Source of the DNA: Pogona vitticeps
Taxonomy: Eukaryota > Chordata > Lepidosauria > Squamata > Agamidae
Reading direction: 5' to 3'
Length of the DNA: 64,000 nucleotides
Assembly: GCF_051106095.1 (NCBI RefSeq)
Contig: NC_135788.1
Span: 44,754,001 to 44,818,000 of the forward strand
Positions 11,602 through 24,109 of the stretch are shown here, in pieces. The translations under genes and the position numbers were made by a program. The number at the start of each line of letters is the position of its first letter. Positions within the stretch are counted from its first letter, which is position 1. Under the pieces are notes generated by a model. The model made no database searches and had not been told where the DNA came from. It worked only from the letters and a program-made list of their open reading frames with translations.

Positions 11602-14600
11602 GTAAGGTTATAAAAATTAAAAATTAATTGCAGTTAATACAAGTTACATTATATTACTGGAATGGGAATTGAGCATACTTTTATTCTGGAAAAATAACAA
11701 TTTATATTCTGCTTCACTTTTGTGATCTGATGTTTTCTAGAGATAGGTTTAGTCAAAACTACATTGTATTTCTGAAGAAGAATTGGGAGAATCCCAACTT
11801 TGCCAGTCATTTCTTGGGAGGGGGATGGATTCAAAACAACAGAAATTCACTATAATGGATTCCAAACCAACCATCCATAAACCCCATTGCCCACTCTGTC
11901 CATTGTGTGAGCCAGCAGAGTTTTCAAAGTGTCAGATTATCCACTCCCCCCACTCACCACCTCAATTTACTCTGTCCAGTTCCATGTCGCATTTTGTGAG
12001 CACAAGATTGCTTGCTTTTGTGTTTCTATATTGGGTTAAGCATCTGTGGTCATCCATATGATTTTGGCCAACAGTGTTTAGTAGCCTAGCTACCCAAGCC
12101 GATTATTAAGGATGCTGGGAATTTCAATCTAAAAGCTGGTCATAGTTGGTTCCTCATGATAGAAAACATACATGTTATGTATTTTATCTTTCTTTGAACT
12201 GATTGTATTTTTTTCTTTCTTTCAAGATGGCCTGGTATTCTCTGTCCTGATCCTGTTAATGGACAGTATGTGACACATGACTTGGATGGAAATGTTGAAA
12301 GTCACCATGTAGAATTTCTGGGGAAACCCCATTCAAGGCAATGGATTCTCATAAAATACATTGGCCATTATCCTAGTTCATTTATGGTAGGAACTTTTAA
12401 ATTGATGTTGTTGTTTTTCTTATAGACTGTAATATTTCAATAGATATGAAGATCAGAATGTATGTGAAAAATATTAGTGATGTTAAAAATTTCAGCTTTA
12501 ACTGTTTTATAGAATCTTTAGTATTTTGCAGGAAATCTAGAAAGGTTATCCCAATTATAGTTCTGCATATAGCAGCCTTCTCCTGCCAGGCTTATGGTCA
12601 GCACCATCAAGATTGATGGATTGATTTCTAGCCTTTGAATTCTGTTCTTTAGTAAATTGCAGGACTAATTCCCATTGATCATTTGGCTGGCATATCATGT
12701 GAAAGGGAACCTAGATTGAATCTCTCTGCTTGTTTAGTGTATGACTGGGGCTGTTAAAATTAACTGTGCTGGTCATATATTAAGAGACTGCAGAGATCTA
12801 CACCGGCAACTCAATAACAGTTTGGCTGCTGGCTCTGTGTGCTACTGCCCCCATAGTTTTAAAACGGCTTATTTTTTGTCATAAAAGAGTTATCTGATCT
12901 TGAATTAGATGCAGTAGTTTGTCTTAGCCCAGCTTTCCATCAGCTATTACTGCTACACAAAGCTTAGAGAAGCTACTGTTTCAAAAGGAATTCACAGGAT
13001 CCCCCCATGCTAACCAGCTGTCTGGAAGGTCCTAGGAGTTGTCCCCCAGTGAGTGGCTCCATCTTAGACTCAAGGAAATCAGACATTTTTTGTTGTTTGG
13101 AAACAGGTGAAAGATTTATTGGTGTATTTAACAATAAACAAGTGTCCTGAACATGGTTATGATTTCTCTCTCCTTCTGCAACGGGTCTGGAAGGGGTCTC
13201 CATTCTTCAAACAGGAACTGGTTTCCAAAACTATTGTTCCAAGGTCCTGGTAAAATGGGAGGAACTCAGTCTCTTATGGTCTGCCCCGTCGGGTCATCCA
13301 ACAGGGGCACAGTCTCCTCGTCCACGCCATCATCCCACTGGATCCTTCCATTGGTGTCTCGGCTCTCCCAAGATCCTCCCTGTAACTCCTTCTCTTCATC
13401 TCCCTTACTCTCCATTCCAACCTTTCTCTCTTTTCTCTCTCTACATGTTCTTTCTCCTCTCTCAGTCTTCTCCACTCTCTCGCCTCTGCCTCTCCCCACT
13501 ACAAGGGTCTAGGCGGAATTTCTGACCTCCTTCTATAATCAGACTCTTCCCTAGGAACCCTTAATCTTTCCCATAGCCCAGTCTATGGATCTTGCATCCA
13601 CATCCACTCCCAGTCTAGTGGTAACTTATTCCTTTTTCTCTCTACTTCCCCTGTTCCCACTTCAAAATCCACCCTCTTTTTTCTCCCCTTTCCTGCCTTT
13701 TCTCCCTGAACCGCTCCATCTTTATTCTCTGCATGTCCTCTGTCAATTCCTCTATCCTCGCCTCCTGCTGGGATTTCTCGGTGGACTCTGGTGCGGGCCT
13801 GGGGTTTTCTTCCTTTGTTTTGCTGTTGAGGAGGGACGGCTCTCCAGCAAGTGGTGTATTCCTCTCGCCATCTGCCTCACACCCCCTAAAAGTAACTTTT
13901 TAAGGGAGTGATTATATGGGCATTTGTCCCACTGTTAGTCCACTGTGGGGACAGGCTGATTCTCTCCTTTTGCTGGCAACCAGACAATGTAAGTGCCAGC
14001 ATGAACCAGTTCATCACCAGAGTATTCCTACATGCAGCTTTCTGGTTCCCTGTCAGAGGATACTTTTTTTAAGGTACTGGCAGGATCACTCCGTTTTGGT
14101 TCACTTCCAGTACATGCGATTTCTGAAATCAAACCAAAGCAAAGCTTGTTCCTTTAAATTTCCCATCCATCTTCAAATTCCCAATATTGGTCATCTTAGA
14201 CACTTAATAATATCAGGAAATTAAAAGCATCACCTACTCCTCCCTAAAAGGGCAGAGGAAGGAAGCAATTTAAAAACAAATATGCCTATGAAGGCAGTGT
14301 TGATGTGCCATACCTTAGATTTTTTTTGAAAGCTTCCTCCTAGAAGGTAGAGAAGACAGGAGGAGCAAGGAGGGGGATTTGGTTTTGTTTCTTTTCTTAA
14401 GGGATGTGAGCCAAATAACATTCCTTGAGGAGCATTTGCCACATGAATGCAAAGATCATATCAAAAGGCATACCAGACATCTTTCTTGTTGTTTAGTCGT
14501 TTGTTGTTGTTTAGTCGTTAAGGCACGACTCTTTGTGACCCCATGGACCAGAGCACACCAGGCCCTCCTGTCTTCCACTGCCACCGGGAGTTGGGTCAAA

Positions 14601-17600
14601 TTCATGTTGGTAGCTTTGATGACACTGTCCAACCATCTCGTCCTCTGTCGTCCTCTTCTTCTTTTGCCTTCACACTTTCCCAACATCAGGGTCTTTTCCA
14701 GGGAGTCTCCTCTTTTCATGAGATGGCCACAGTATTGGAGCCCCAGCTACAGGATCTGTCCTTCCAGTGAGCACTCAGGGTTGATTTCCTTTAGAATGGA
14801 TAGGTTTGTTCTCCTTGCAGTCCAGGGGAATCTCAAGAGCTTCCTCCTATACTACAATTCAAAACCATAGCTTTGACTATGTGGACGTTTGTTGGCAAGA
14901 TGATGTCTCTGCTTTTTAAGATGCTGTCTAGGTTTGTCATCGCTTTCCTCCCCAGAAGCAGGGATCTTTTCTTTTCGTGGCTGCTGTCCCCATCTATAGT
15001 GATCATGGAGGCCAAGAAAGTAAAATCTGTCACTGCCTCCATATCATCCATTTCTATTTGCCAGGAGGTGATGGGACCAGTGGCCATGATCTTAGTTTCT
15101 CTCCTCTTTCACCCTCATTAAGAGGTTCTTTAATTCCTCCTCACTTTCTGCCATCAGAGTGGTATCATCTGCACACCAGAGGTTGCTGATATTCCTTCTT
15201 GCAATCTTAATTCCGATTTGGGATTCATCCAGTCCTGTCTTACGCATAATGTATTCTGTATAAAAGTTAAATAAGCAGGGAGACAATATACAGCCTTGTT
15301 GTACTCTTTTCCCAATTTTCAACGAATCAGTTGTTCCATATCCAGTTCTAGCTGTTGCTTCCTGTCCCACATATAGATTTCTCAGGAGATAGATAAGGTG
15401 GTCAGGCATTCCAATTTATTTAAGAACTTGCCATAGTTTGCTGTGGTCCACACAGTCAAAGGCTTTTGCGTAGTCAATGAAGCAGAAGTAGATGTTTTTC
15501 TGGAACTCTCTGGCTTTCTCCATAATCCAGGACATGTTAGCAATTTGGTCTCTAGTTCCTCTGGCCCTTCGAAATCCAGCTTGTACTTCTGGGAGTTCTT
15601 GTAGGATTTTGAGCATAACCTTGCTAGCGTGTGAAATGAGTGCAATTTTATGGTAGTTGGAGCATTCTTTGGCACTTCCGTTCTTTGGGATTGGGATGTA
15701 GACTGATCTTTTCCAATCCTCTGGCCACTGTTGAGTTTTCCAAACTTGCTGCCATATTGAGTGTATCACCTTAAGAGTGTCATCTTTTAAGATTTTGAAT
15801 AGTTCAACTGGAATGCCATCACCTCCACTGGCCTTGTTGTTAGCCATGCTTTCTAACACCCACTTGACTTCACTCTCCAGGATGTCCAGCTCAAGGTCAG
15901 CAACCACACTATCTGGGTTGTTCGGGTCATCCAGATCTTTCTGGTATAATTCCTCTGTGTATCCTTGCCACCTCTTCTTGATGTCTTCTGCTTCTGTGAG
16001 GTCCCTACCATTTTTGTCCTTTATCATGTCCATCCTTGCACAAAAGGTTCCTTTAATATCTCCAATTTTCTTGAACAAATCTCTGGTTTTTTCCTATTCT
16101 GTTTTTTTTTCTATTATTTTCCTCTATTTATTTGCAGTGTTCATTTAAGAAAGCCCTCTTGTCTCTCCTTACTATTCTTTGGAAGTCTGCATTCAATTTT
16201 CTATAACTTTCCCCATCTCCCTTGCATTTTGTATCCCTTTTCTTCTCTGCTATTTGTAAGGCCTCATTGAACAGCCACTTTGCTTTCTTGCCTTTCCTTT
16301 TCTTTGGGATTTTTTTGTTGTTGCCTCCTGTACAATGTTAGGAGCCTCCATCCATAGTTTTTCAAGCACTCTCTCCACCAAATCTAGTTCCTTAAATCTG
16401 TTCTTCACTGTATTCATAAGGGATTTCGTTTAGATTATACCTGACTAGGCCAGTGGTTTTTCCTACTTTCTTCAGTTTAAGCTTGAGTTTTGCTATAAGA
16501 AGCTGATGAGCAGAGCCACAATCAGCTCCAGGTCTTGTTTTTGCTGACTGTATAAAGCTTCTCAATCTTTGGCTGCAGAGAACATAATCAATCTGATTTT
16601 GGGATTGGCCATCTGGTGATGTCCATGTGTAGAGTCACCTCGTGTTGTTGGAAAAGAGTGTTTGTGATGACCAGCTTGTTCTCTTGACAAAACTCTATTA
16701 GCCTTTGCCCTGCTTTGTTTTGAACTCCAAGGCCAAACTTACCTGTTGTTCCTTTTATCTCTTGGCTCCCTACTTTAGCATTCCAGTCCCCTATAATGAG
16801 AAGAACATATTTCTTTGGTGTCAGTTCTAGAAGGTGTTGTAAGTCTTCATAGAATTTGTTAATGTCAGCCTCTTCAGCATCAGTGGTTGGTGCATAAACT
16901 TGGATTACTGTGATGTTGAAAGGTGTGCCTTGGATTTCTATTGAAATCATTCTCTCATTTTTGAGATTATATCCCAGTACAGCTTTTCCCACTCTTTGGT
17001 TGACTATGAGGGATGCTCCCTTTCTTCTATGTGATTCTTGCCCACAATAGTAGATATGATGATCATCTGAATTGAATTCGTTCATTCCTGTCCATTTTAG
17101 TTCACTGACGCCCAGGATGTCAATGTTTATTCTTGCCATCTCCTGTTTGACCACATCCTGCTTACCAAGTTTTATAGATCTCACATTCCCGGTTCCCATG
17201 CAGTATTTTTCTTTGCAGCATCCGACTTTCTTTCACATCCAGATGCATCCACAGCTGAGCGTCCTTTCAGCTTTGTCCCAACCACTTCATTAGCTGTGGA
17301 GCTACTTGTATTTATCCTCTGCATGTTGGACGCCTTCTGACCTGAGGGGCTCATCTTCCAGCGTCATATCTTTTAGCCTTTTGTTTCTGTCCATCGAGTT
17401 TTCTTGGTAAAGATACTGGAGTGGCTTGCCAGTTCCTGCTTCAGGTGGATCACGTTTAGTCAGAACTGTCCCCTTCTGACCTGTCCATCTTGAGTGTCCC
17501 TGCACGGCATAGCCCATAGCTTCTTTGAATTACTCAAGCCCATTTGCCATGACAAGGCAGCAATCCGTGAAGGGGTCCAGACATCTACATGACCTCAAAT

Positions 17601-20600
17601 GACCCTAGTTAGCTTGTTCCAGTCAGTTCCCATTGAAGCATCTAGCCAAGCCCTAAGTTGGAGCCTCGTACCTCTTTCTTCCTATCTTGTTCCAGTTTCC
17701 CTTCTTTACACCTGTATTTCTTACTATTGGTCTGGGATTTCTAAGACACACACAGCTTGACTACATTGCTGAGATGTAAAAGATTGGATAGGAGGTGCGA
17801 TGAGTTGAAGGAAAGACAGACTGGAGACAGAGCAGACAGTATGAAGGGGAAACATGCTTGGATAGCCTAACTAGCTGTTTCTAACTGTTGCATCCAATAG
17901 GCATGAAGTTGCTTGTGCAAGCACGCTTGTACAGTACTCTTCTTCATTTCCAGGAAGTTCTCCTACTGTTAAGCATATTGGGCAAAACTCAAAGGATTTT
18001 TTAAAAAACAAAATAAAGTAAATAATAAGAATCTCCAAAACCCATGGTACCTTAAAGACTGTTATGTTTTAATGTGAACTCTTATGGACAAGTTCACTTC
18101 TTCAGACATATGGAATGTAATACAGTAAAATGCAAAGTTCACAAATAAAACATTCATGCTAGCTTTGATTGCCAGTGGTGTATGTTTGTATCTCACACCT
18201 GGAGTAATTTATGGCCTGTGTTTGGTGTTCAGTTCTTTTGTAGTGTGGTTTTGTAAACATTCCCACAATAGACAGAAAACAGAACACAAGGCAAGGGCAT
18301 AAAAGGGGGAGGAAGAGGGGGTTGTGTTGTTGTGAAGACCAGCTGTGAACAGGAACATGATTAAAGGGTATCAAGCAAAATCCAAAGAAACTAAATTAAA
18401 CTAAACAAGACAAAAATATTTCCCACCTTAAATACTAACTATTATATTTGAATGTGAGCTTCCGTGGACACATCCACTTCATCAGACATATGTTTTGTCT
18501 TTTTTTGTCTTGTCATTTCTTGTTTTCTTTTGTTTCTTTGGATTTTGCCTGATAGGCGTTCACAGACTAACACGGCTACCTCTTCCAAAATGACAACCAT
18601 GATTAAAGGGGACAGCAGAGGAATAATGCATGTTATGTTGTTTTACCGTTGAGCCTTGTACTAAAAGATGGGTCTCGTAGTTGTGAAGGAAAATAACAGT
18701 AGACAACAGCATAAGTAATTTGGTAATGAGTTAAGAAACTCTTTTTAACTCATTACAAAATAAAACTTAAATCAGCTCCAGAGTAGCTTGTTCTTGAAGT
18801 TTGCTGTTTCTGAATATGTAATCTCAATGGTGTCATGATTTAAAGATATTTACTAGAATTAAAAGCTTCATGGTCCAAAGCCAATTTATGCAGCTAGATG
18901 CATCACTATTGATAGTCTTTTGATTGTAATGTCTACCCCATGGAGCCTGAAAAATGCTGTAGTGGTTTTAAGAGGATGTACCACTTGTGCTGTAATGTTC
19001 TTTCCCTCTTTAATATTCAGCTTTCTTCAAAGGATATATGTCAAGTTTCATGATCTTTTACATGTTACCAAAAGTTAAGTGTTGGTTTGGTACAACATTA
19101 AAATGCTGCTCAGATCTTTTCTTTTGCTCTTCTAGTATGGCATTCAGCTTCTCCCTTTTTATTAGATGATCTCTTCTGTAGCTAAATCTCCTGCCAATCA
19201 TTTAGTAGTTTGATAAAGTACCCTTAAATCTCCTCTTATTTCTGCCATTTCCACTTCAAATGCCTGCCTATCAATAAATGTTCTTCTGTCCTCTTTGACT
19301 GATCTTTTAAACTCCATCATCTTTTATTCCTTCTTCTTACATTTCATTTTTTACTTGGCCTGTTTTCTTTTTATGTGACATTGCAAATCTACTTTTTCTC
19401 CTTCCGTTACTAAATTCAAGGACAGTCACTGTTCATTGGTAGAACTGATTGATTACTTCTTAGACTTTGTCTTATGTCATTAACTAAGAGACAGAAAGGT
19501 CTGAAAAATGATATGCTCTATCACCCTGCTTTTGGTTATTTATTATATAACCTGCTCTAAACGCTAAGATTGCAGTTACATTTGCCTTCTGAATGGAAGC
19601 AAACGTGTGTTACTTTCAGCTCAAGCCATTTATGATCTTTGCCCATCCTCTACCTTGCAGCCAGTCTATAGTTTTCACAGATCTGTGACAGGGCAGATCT
19701 TGGAAGTAGGGATAATGAACTGCTGAAAAGGGAGGTTCAGATACTTCTAAATGGTTTTGTCAAAGAAGTAATCTTAGCAGATATCACTTGTCACAGCAAA
19801 GTAGCAGGGGTAGTCTTACTTTGAAGCAAAATCAGGTACCCACTCCATGTGACAGCAGGATTTTAACAAGATATCCTGCTGTCCACCTTTCAGATACAGG
19901 CTGACACAGTCTGCCTTCTACCTGTTAAGGTAGTCCCACCATTAAGGCTAGATGTCAGATGCAGTGGAAGATACTGTTCTGTTGCTAGTACTGAAATAGG
20001 AGTCAGGTGTCAATCCATTTAGCTTGTGTATGAAAAATGGGGTGGCAGGGAGACATCTTGCCCATCGCCTCAGGCAACAAAATATCTTGGGTCAACTTTG
20101 AACAGTGCTGCAGATATTTGAAAAGCTGTGCCTTCTGGAATCCCTTCTTATGTCATAATGCTAAATAGTTTGCCATTTAAAAGCTCCTGATTTTTGTCTG
20201 ACAGCTTTTTCAGTTGTATCTGGCTGATCTCATGTGTGCATGCAACTACCTTAAATAGTTGTCCAAGCCTCTTGATTTTTTTAGCGCAGCAGACACTTTT
20301 TGTTTAGCTGGATATTGGTATTGATGGTCAGCTGAATCAATATCAAATTTCACAATGTTTGAATTCTGCTGGGTAGATCTCTCTGAATTTTCTTTTCAGG
20401 ACACTTTCCATTAGGACAATCTCTTGCTTATACAGTGGTGCCTCGCTTAACGATTGCCTCACTTAACGAAGAATTCGCTTACCGATGGGTTTCTTTTAGG
20501 AATTTTCCGCATCGTTTAACGATGTTCTCTATGGGGGATTTTCACTCAACGATGTCTGTTTTCACTCCTGTAAAAGTGTCTTAAACTGTTTGAAACCTGT

Positions 20601-23600
20601 TTTAAATGCTTGCAATAGTTACCCCACCCCCTGAAACCTATGCAAACTTAATTCGGTGTTGTTCCAAGTCTTTGTTAATTTTTGGTGAATTTTTTTATTC
20701 TCCATTGAAAGCCATTGAACTCCAATGGCTTTCAATGGAGAATAAAAAAATTCACCAAAAATTAACGAAGACTCAGAACAACACCAAATTAAGTTTGCGT
20801 AGGTTTCAGGAGGTGAGCTAACGATTGCAAGCATTTAAAACAGATTTCAAACAGTTTAAGACACTTTTACAGGAGCGAAAAGGGACTTCGCTAACCCATT
20901 CAAATGCATTGAGTCGGCTTCAATGCATTTCAATTGGGGAACCGCGTTTCACTCAACGATGTTTCCTATGCCGATTTTCACTTAAGGATGGCAATCCATT
21001 CCAATTGGAATGGATTAACCGGTTTTCAATGCATTCCTATGGGAAATGGTGTTTCACTTAACGATGTTTTCACATAACGATTTTTTAAATTGAACCAATT
21101 AACATCGATAAGCGAGGCACCACTGTACATTATAGAGAAAGAAGAGTAATGGACAGGAAATAAACAGCAGTGACTGAATTGCCATCTAGATATCGAAGGA
21201 AAAAATTTCTACAGTTGGAAAACTCTACAGCTAGAACTTAAACATATCAGTTCAAATCCAGTTGGTAGTTCTCAACCTTGGGTAACCCAGATGTTCTTAA
21301 ACTTCAATTCTCAGAAGCCTTCACTTTGTGCCAGTCAGGGTTTCTGGGAGTTGCAGTCCAAGAACACTTAGGTTAGCCAAGATTGGGAACCACTGATCTA
21401 GAATCACTGATCTGAATCAATGTCAATAACTTAAGTGTTACTGTATTCCTGTTGATTCAATAAAGCTATTCTAGTTGTAATTACAAATTAAATTTAGGTC
21501 ATAACAAAATGTTAATCTGAAGTATGTTTTTTCAGGCAGTAGTAGGACAGGCCAGAGCAAAAGATACTATAGTTTTTAGACCATATACTTCTTGCAGCAT
21601 AGTACTACTAATTTGCAGTCACAGTGGTTTGTTTTAATAAAAGAGCCTAGTGGCAGGTTTCATAGATTATACAAACTGCCTCAGACATAATCCAATATTG
21701 TCTTTATCAATTAGTATGGCAACTCCTTTCTAAACAAACTAAACTGCTACTTTATATGAACTATGATATAAATACCATGAATTGTTCTTGACACCTGCTA
21801 GTCAACAGGAATTTTTTTGTTAGTTTTTGAAGTCAGACTGTTCCTGATACTTTCCTCCATGTCCCCTAAGTAACCTTTACAATGCTTGAAAATATAATGT
21901 AATCAGAGAAGGCACAAGATTCATCACTTTTTTTACAATGATATAATAATTGAATAGGAGTGTGGCATCCACCCTAAATTATGCATTATAAGTTATACCT
22001 TATTCATAAGTTGTATGTTAATGTGGTTGTGAGGTGGAGCCAAAGGGGCTGCTGAAGAGGCGGAGCCTGGGAGATAAGCTGAGTCAGTCAGAGTCAGAGA
22101 GAGTGAGAGAAGGGACAGCTTTGGGGGTTTTGAGGAGTGTTTAAGGAGTGATTAGTCAGAGTGTAACTTGTGTTAATTAATATAGGTAAAGGTAAAGGTT
22201 CCCCTTGACATTTAGTCAGTTGTGTCCGACTCTAGGGGGCGGTGCTCATCCCCGTTTCCAAGCCGTAGAGCCAGCGTTTGTCCGAAGACAGTTTCCATTG
22301 TCACGTAGCCAGCACGACTTAGGCACGGAACGCTGTTACCTTCCCACCAAGGTGGTACCTGTTTATCTACTTGCATTTGCATGCTTTCGAACTGCTAGGT
22401 TGGCAAGGAGCTGGGACAAGCAATGGGAGCTCACTCCGTCGCGTGGATTCGATCTTATGACTACTGGTCTTCTGACCCTGCAGCACAGAGGTTTCTGTGG
22501 TTTAATCCACAGCTCCAGATGTCAGGGTTTCCTGTCTGTTGAAGTCCATTCCTAAGGCCTTCAGATCCCACTTGCAGATATCCTTGTATCACAGCTGTGG
22601 TCTCCCTCTGGAGCGATTTCTCTGCACTAATTCTCTGTACAGGAGATCTTTTGGAATCCCACCATCAGCCATTCTCACGACATGCCCAAGTCAACGTAGA
22701 CGTCGCTGTTTCAGTAATGTATACATGCTAAAAATTCCAGCTCGTTCTAGGACTACTCTATTTGGAACTTTGTCCTGCCAGGTGATACCAAAAATGCGTT
22801 GGAGGCAATGCATATTGACGGTGTTCAGCTATCTCTCCTGTTGTGCACAAAGGATCCAGGACTCATTGCACTACAGGAGTGTGCTCAGGACACAGGCTCT
22901 ATAGACCTCTATAGACCTATATATCATGTGCTTCTTATTGAGCCATACTCTCTTTGTGAGTCTAGGGAATGTGGTAGCTGCTTTGCCAATGCGTTTATCC
23001 AGCTCGACATCTAGGGAGAGAATGTCAGAGATTGTTGAGCCAAGGTACACAAAGTCATGAACAACCTCCAATTCTTGTGTGGAGATGGTAATAGAGGGAG
23101 GTGAGTCCATGTCCTGGCCCATGACTTGTGTTTTCTTCAGGCTGATTGTTAGTCCAAAGTCTTGGCAGGCCTTGCTAAAACAATTCATGAGTTGTTAGAG
23201 GTCTTCAGCAGAGTGGCAACAGTGGCTGCATCATCGAATGTGTCAATTTTTGGTGAACTGATTAATGGTATGCACACATATTATATACCCTGTTTCCCCT
23301 AAAGTAAGACCTAACCTGAAAATTAGCCCTATTATGGTTTTTCAGGATGCTCATAATATTAGCCCTAGCCCCAAAATAAGCCCCAGTTAAGTGAATCCCC
23401 GCCCTCCACCATTGTGCAGCAACCAAAAGAAGATGACATGACAGTATTTGAATAAATGTTGATTGTTGTGCATGAAAAAATAAAACATCCCCTGAAAATA
23501 AGCCCTAATACTTTTTTTGGAACAAAAATTAATATAAGGCCCTGTCTTATTTTTGGGGAAACAGGGTAATTAACATGGATATGAACTAATATAATTGATC

Positions 23601-24023
23601 AAAACAATAACATTTTAATGACTTATAATGATATAAGGATTTATCATTTTAAATATCTTTCCGATTTTGCTATTTAAACTTTATTGATATTTGAATTAAA
23701 TTTTTGAGGGCCCCTGCTACTCATGATAACATCATATAGTTGCTTACGATACACTGAAAGTGATTGACTAGCACTATATTATTTATTCAGGTGAGCCTGA
23801 AACTACCCTGCAAGAGCATCTTTCAGGGAGGCATTCCAGGATATCCTCCTCTCATAATTGTTGGTAGCTTACCCTTATTGTGACCATTATATTTTATAAT
23901 CTTTTTGTCAATTGTCATCATCTTGATTTTTAGGTTTGCTGAATTTGGGTTTCTTTATATTTATTTTTTATGTTTATTTTATTGTAGGAAACCATCCAAG
24001 ATAGTAGCAAGGGCACTAGGTGT

Positions 24024-24109
<86 letters not shown>

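Noticed and set aside
13153-13911. Ser/Pro/Leu-rich frames on the + strand
   Set aside because: The pyrimidine-rich + strand produces such frames by composition; the - strand reading is the more retroelement-like one.
20606-20834. Two nearly identical 71-residue products on opposite strands
   Set aside because: They result from the long inverted repeat of the MITE, not from two genes.
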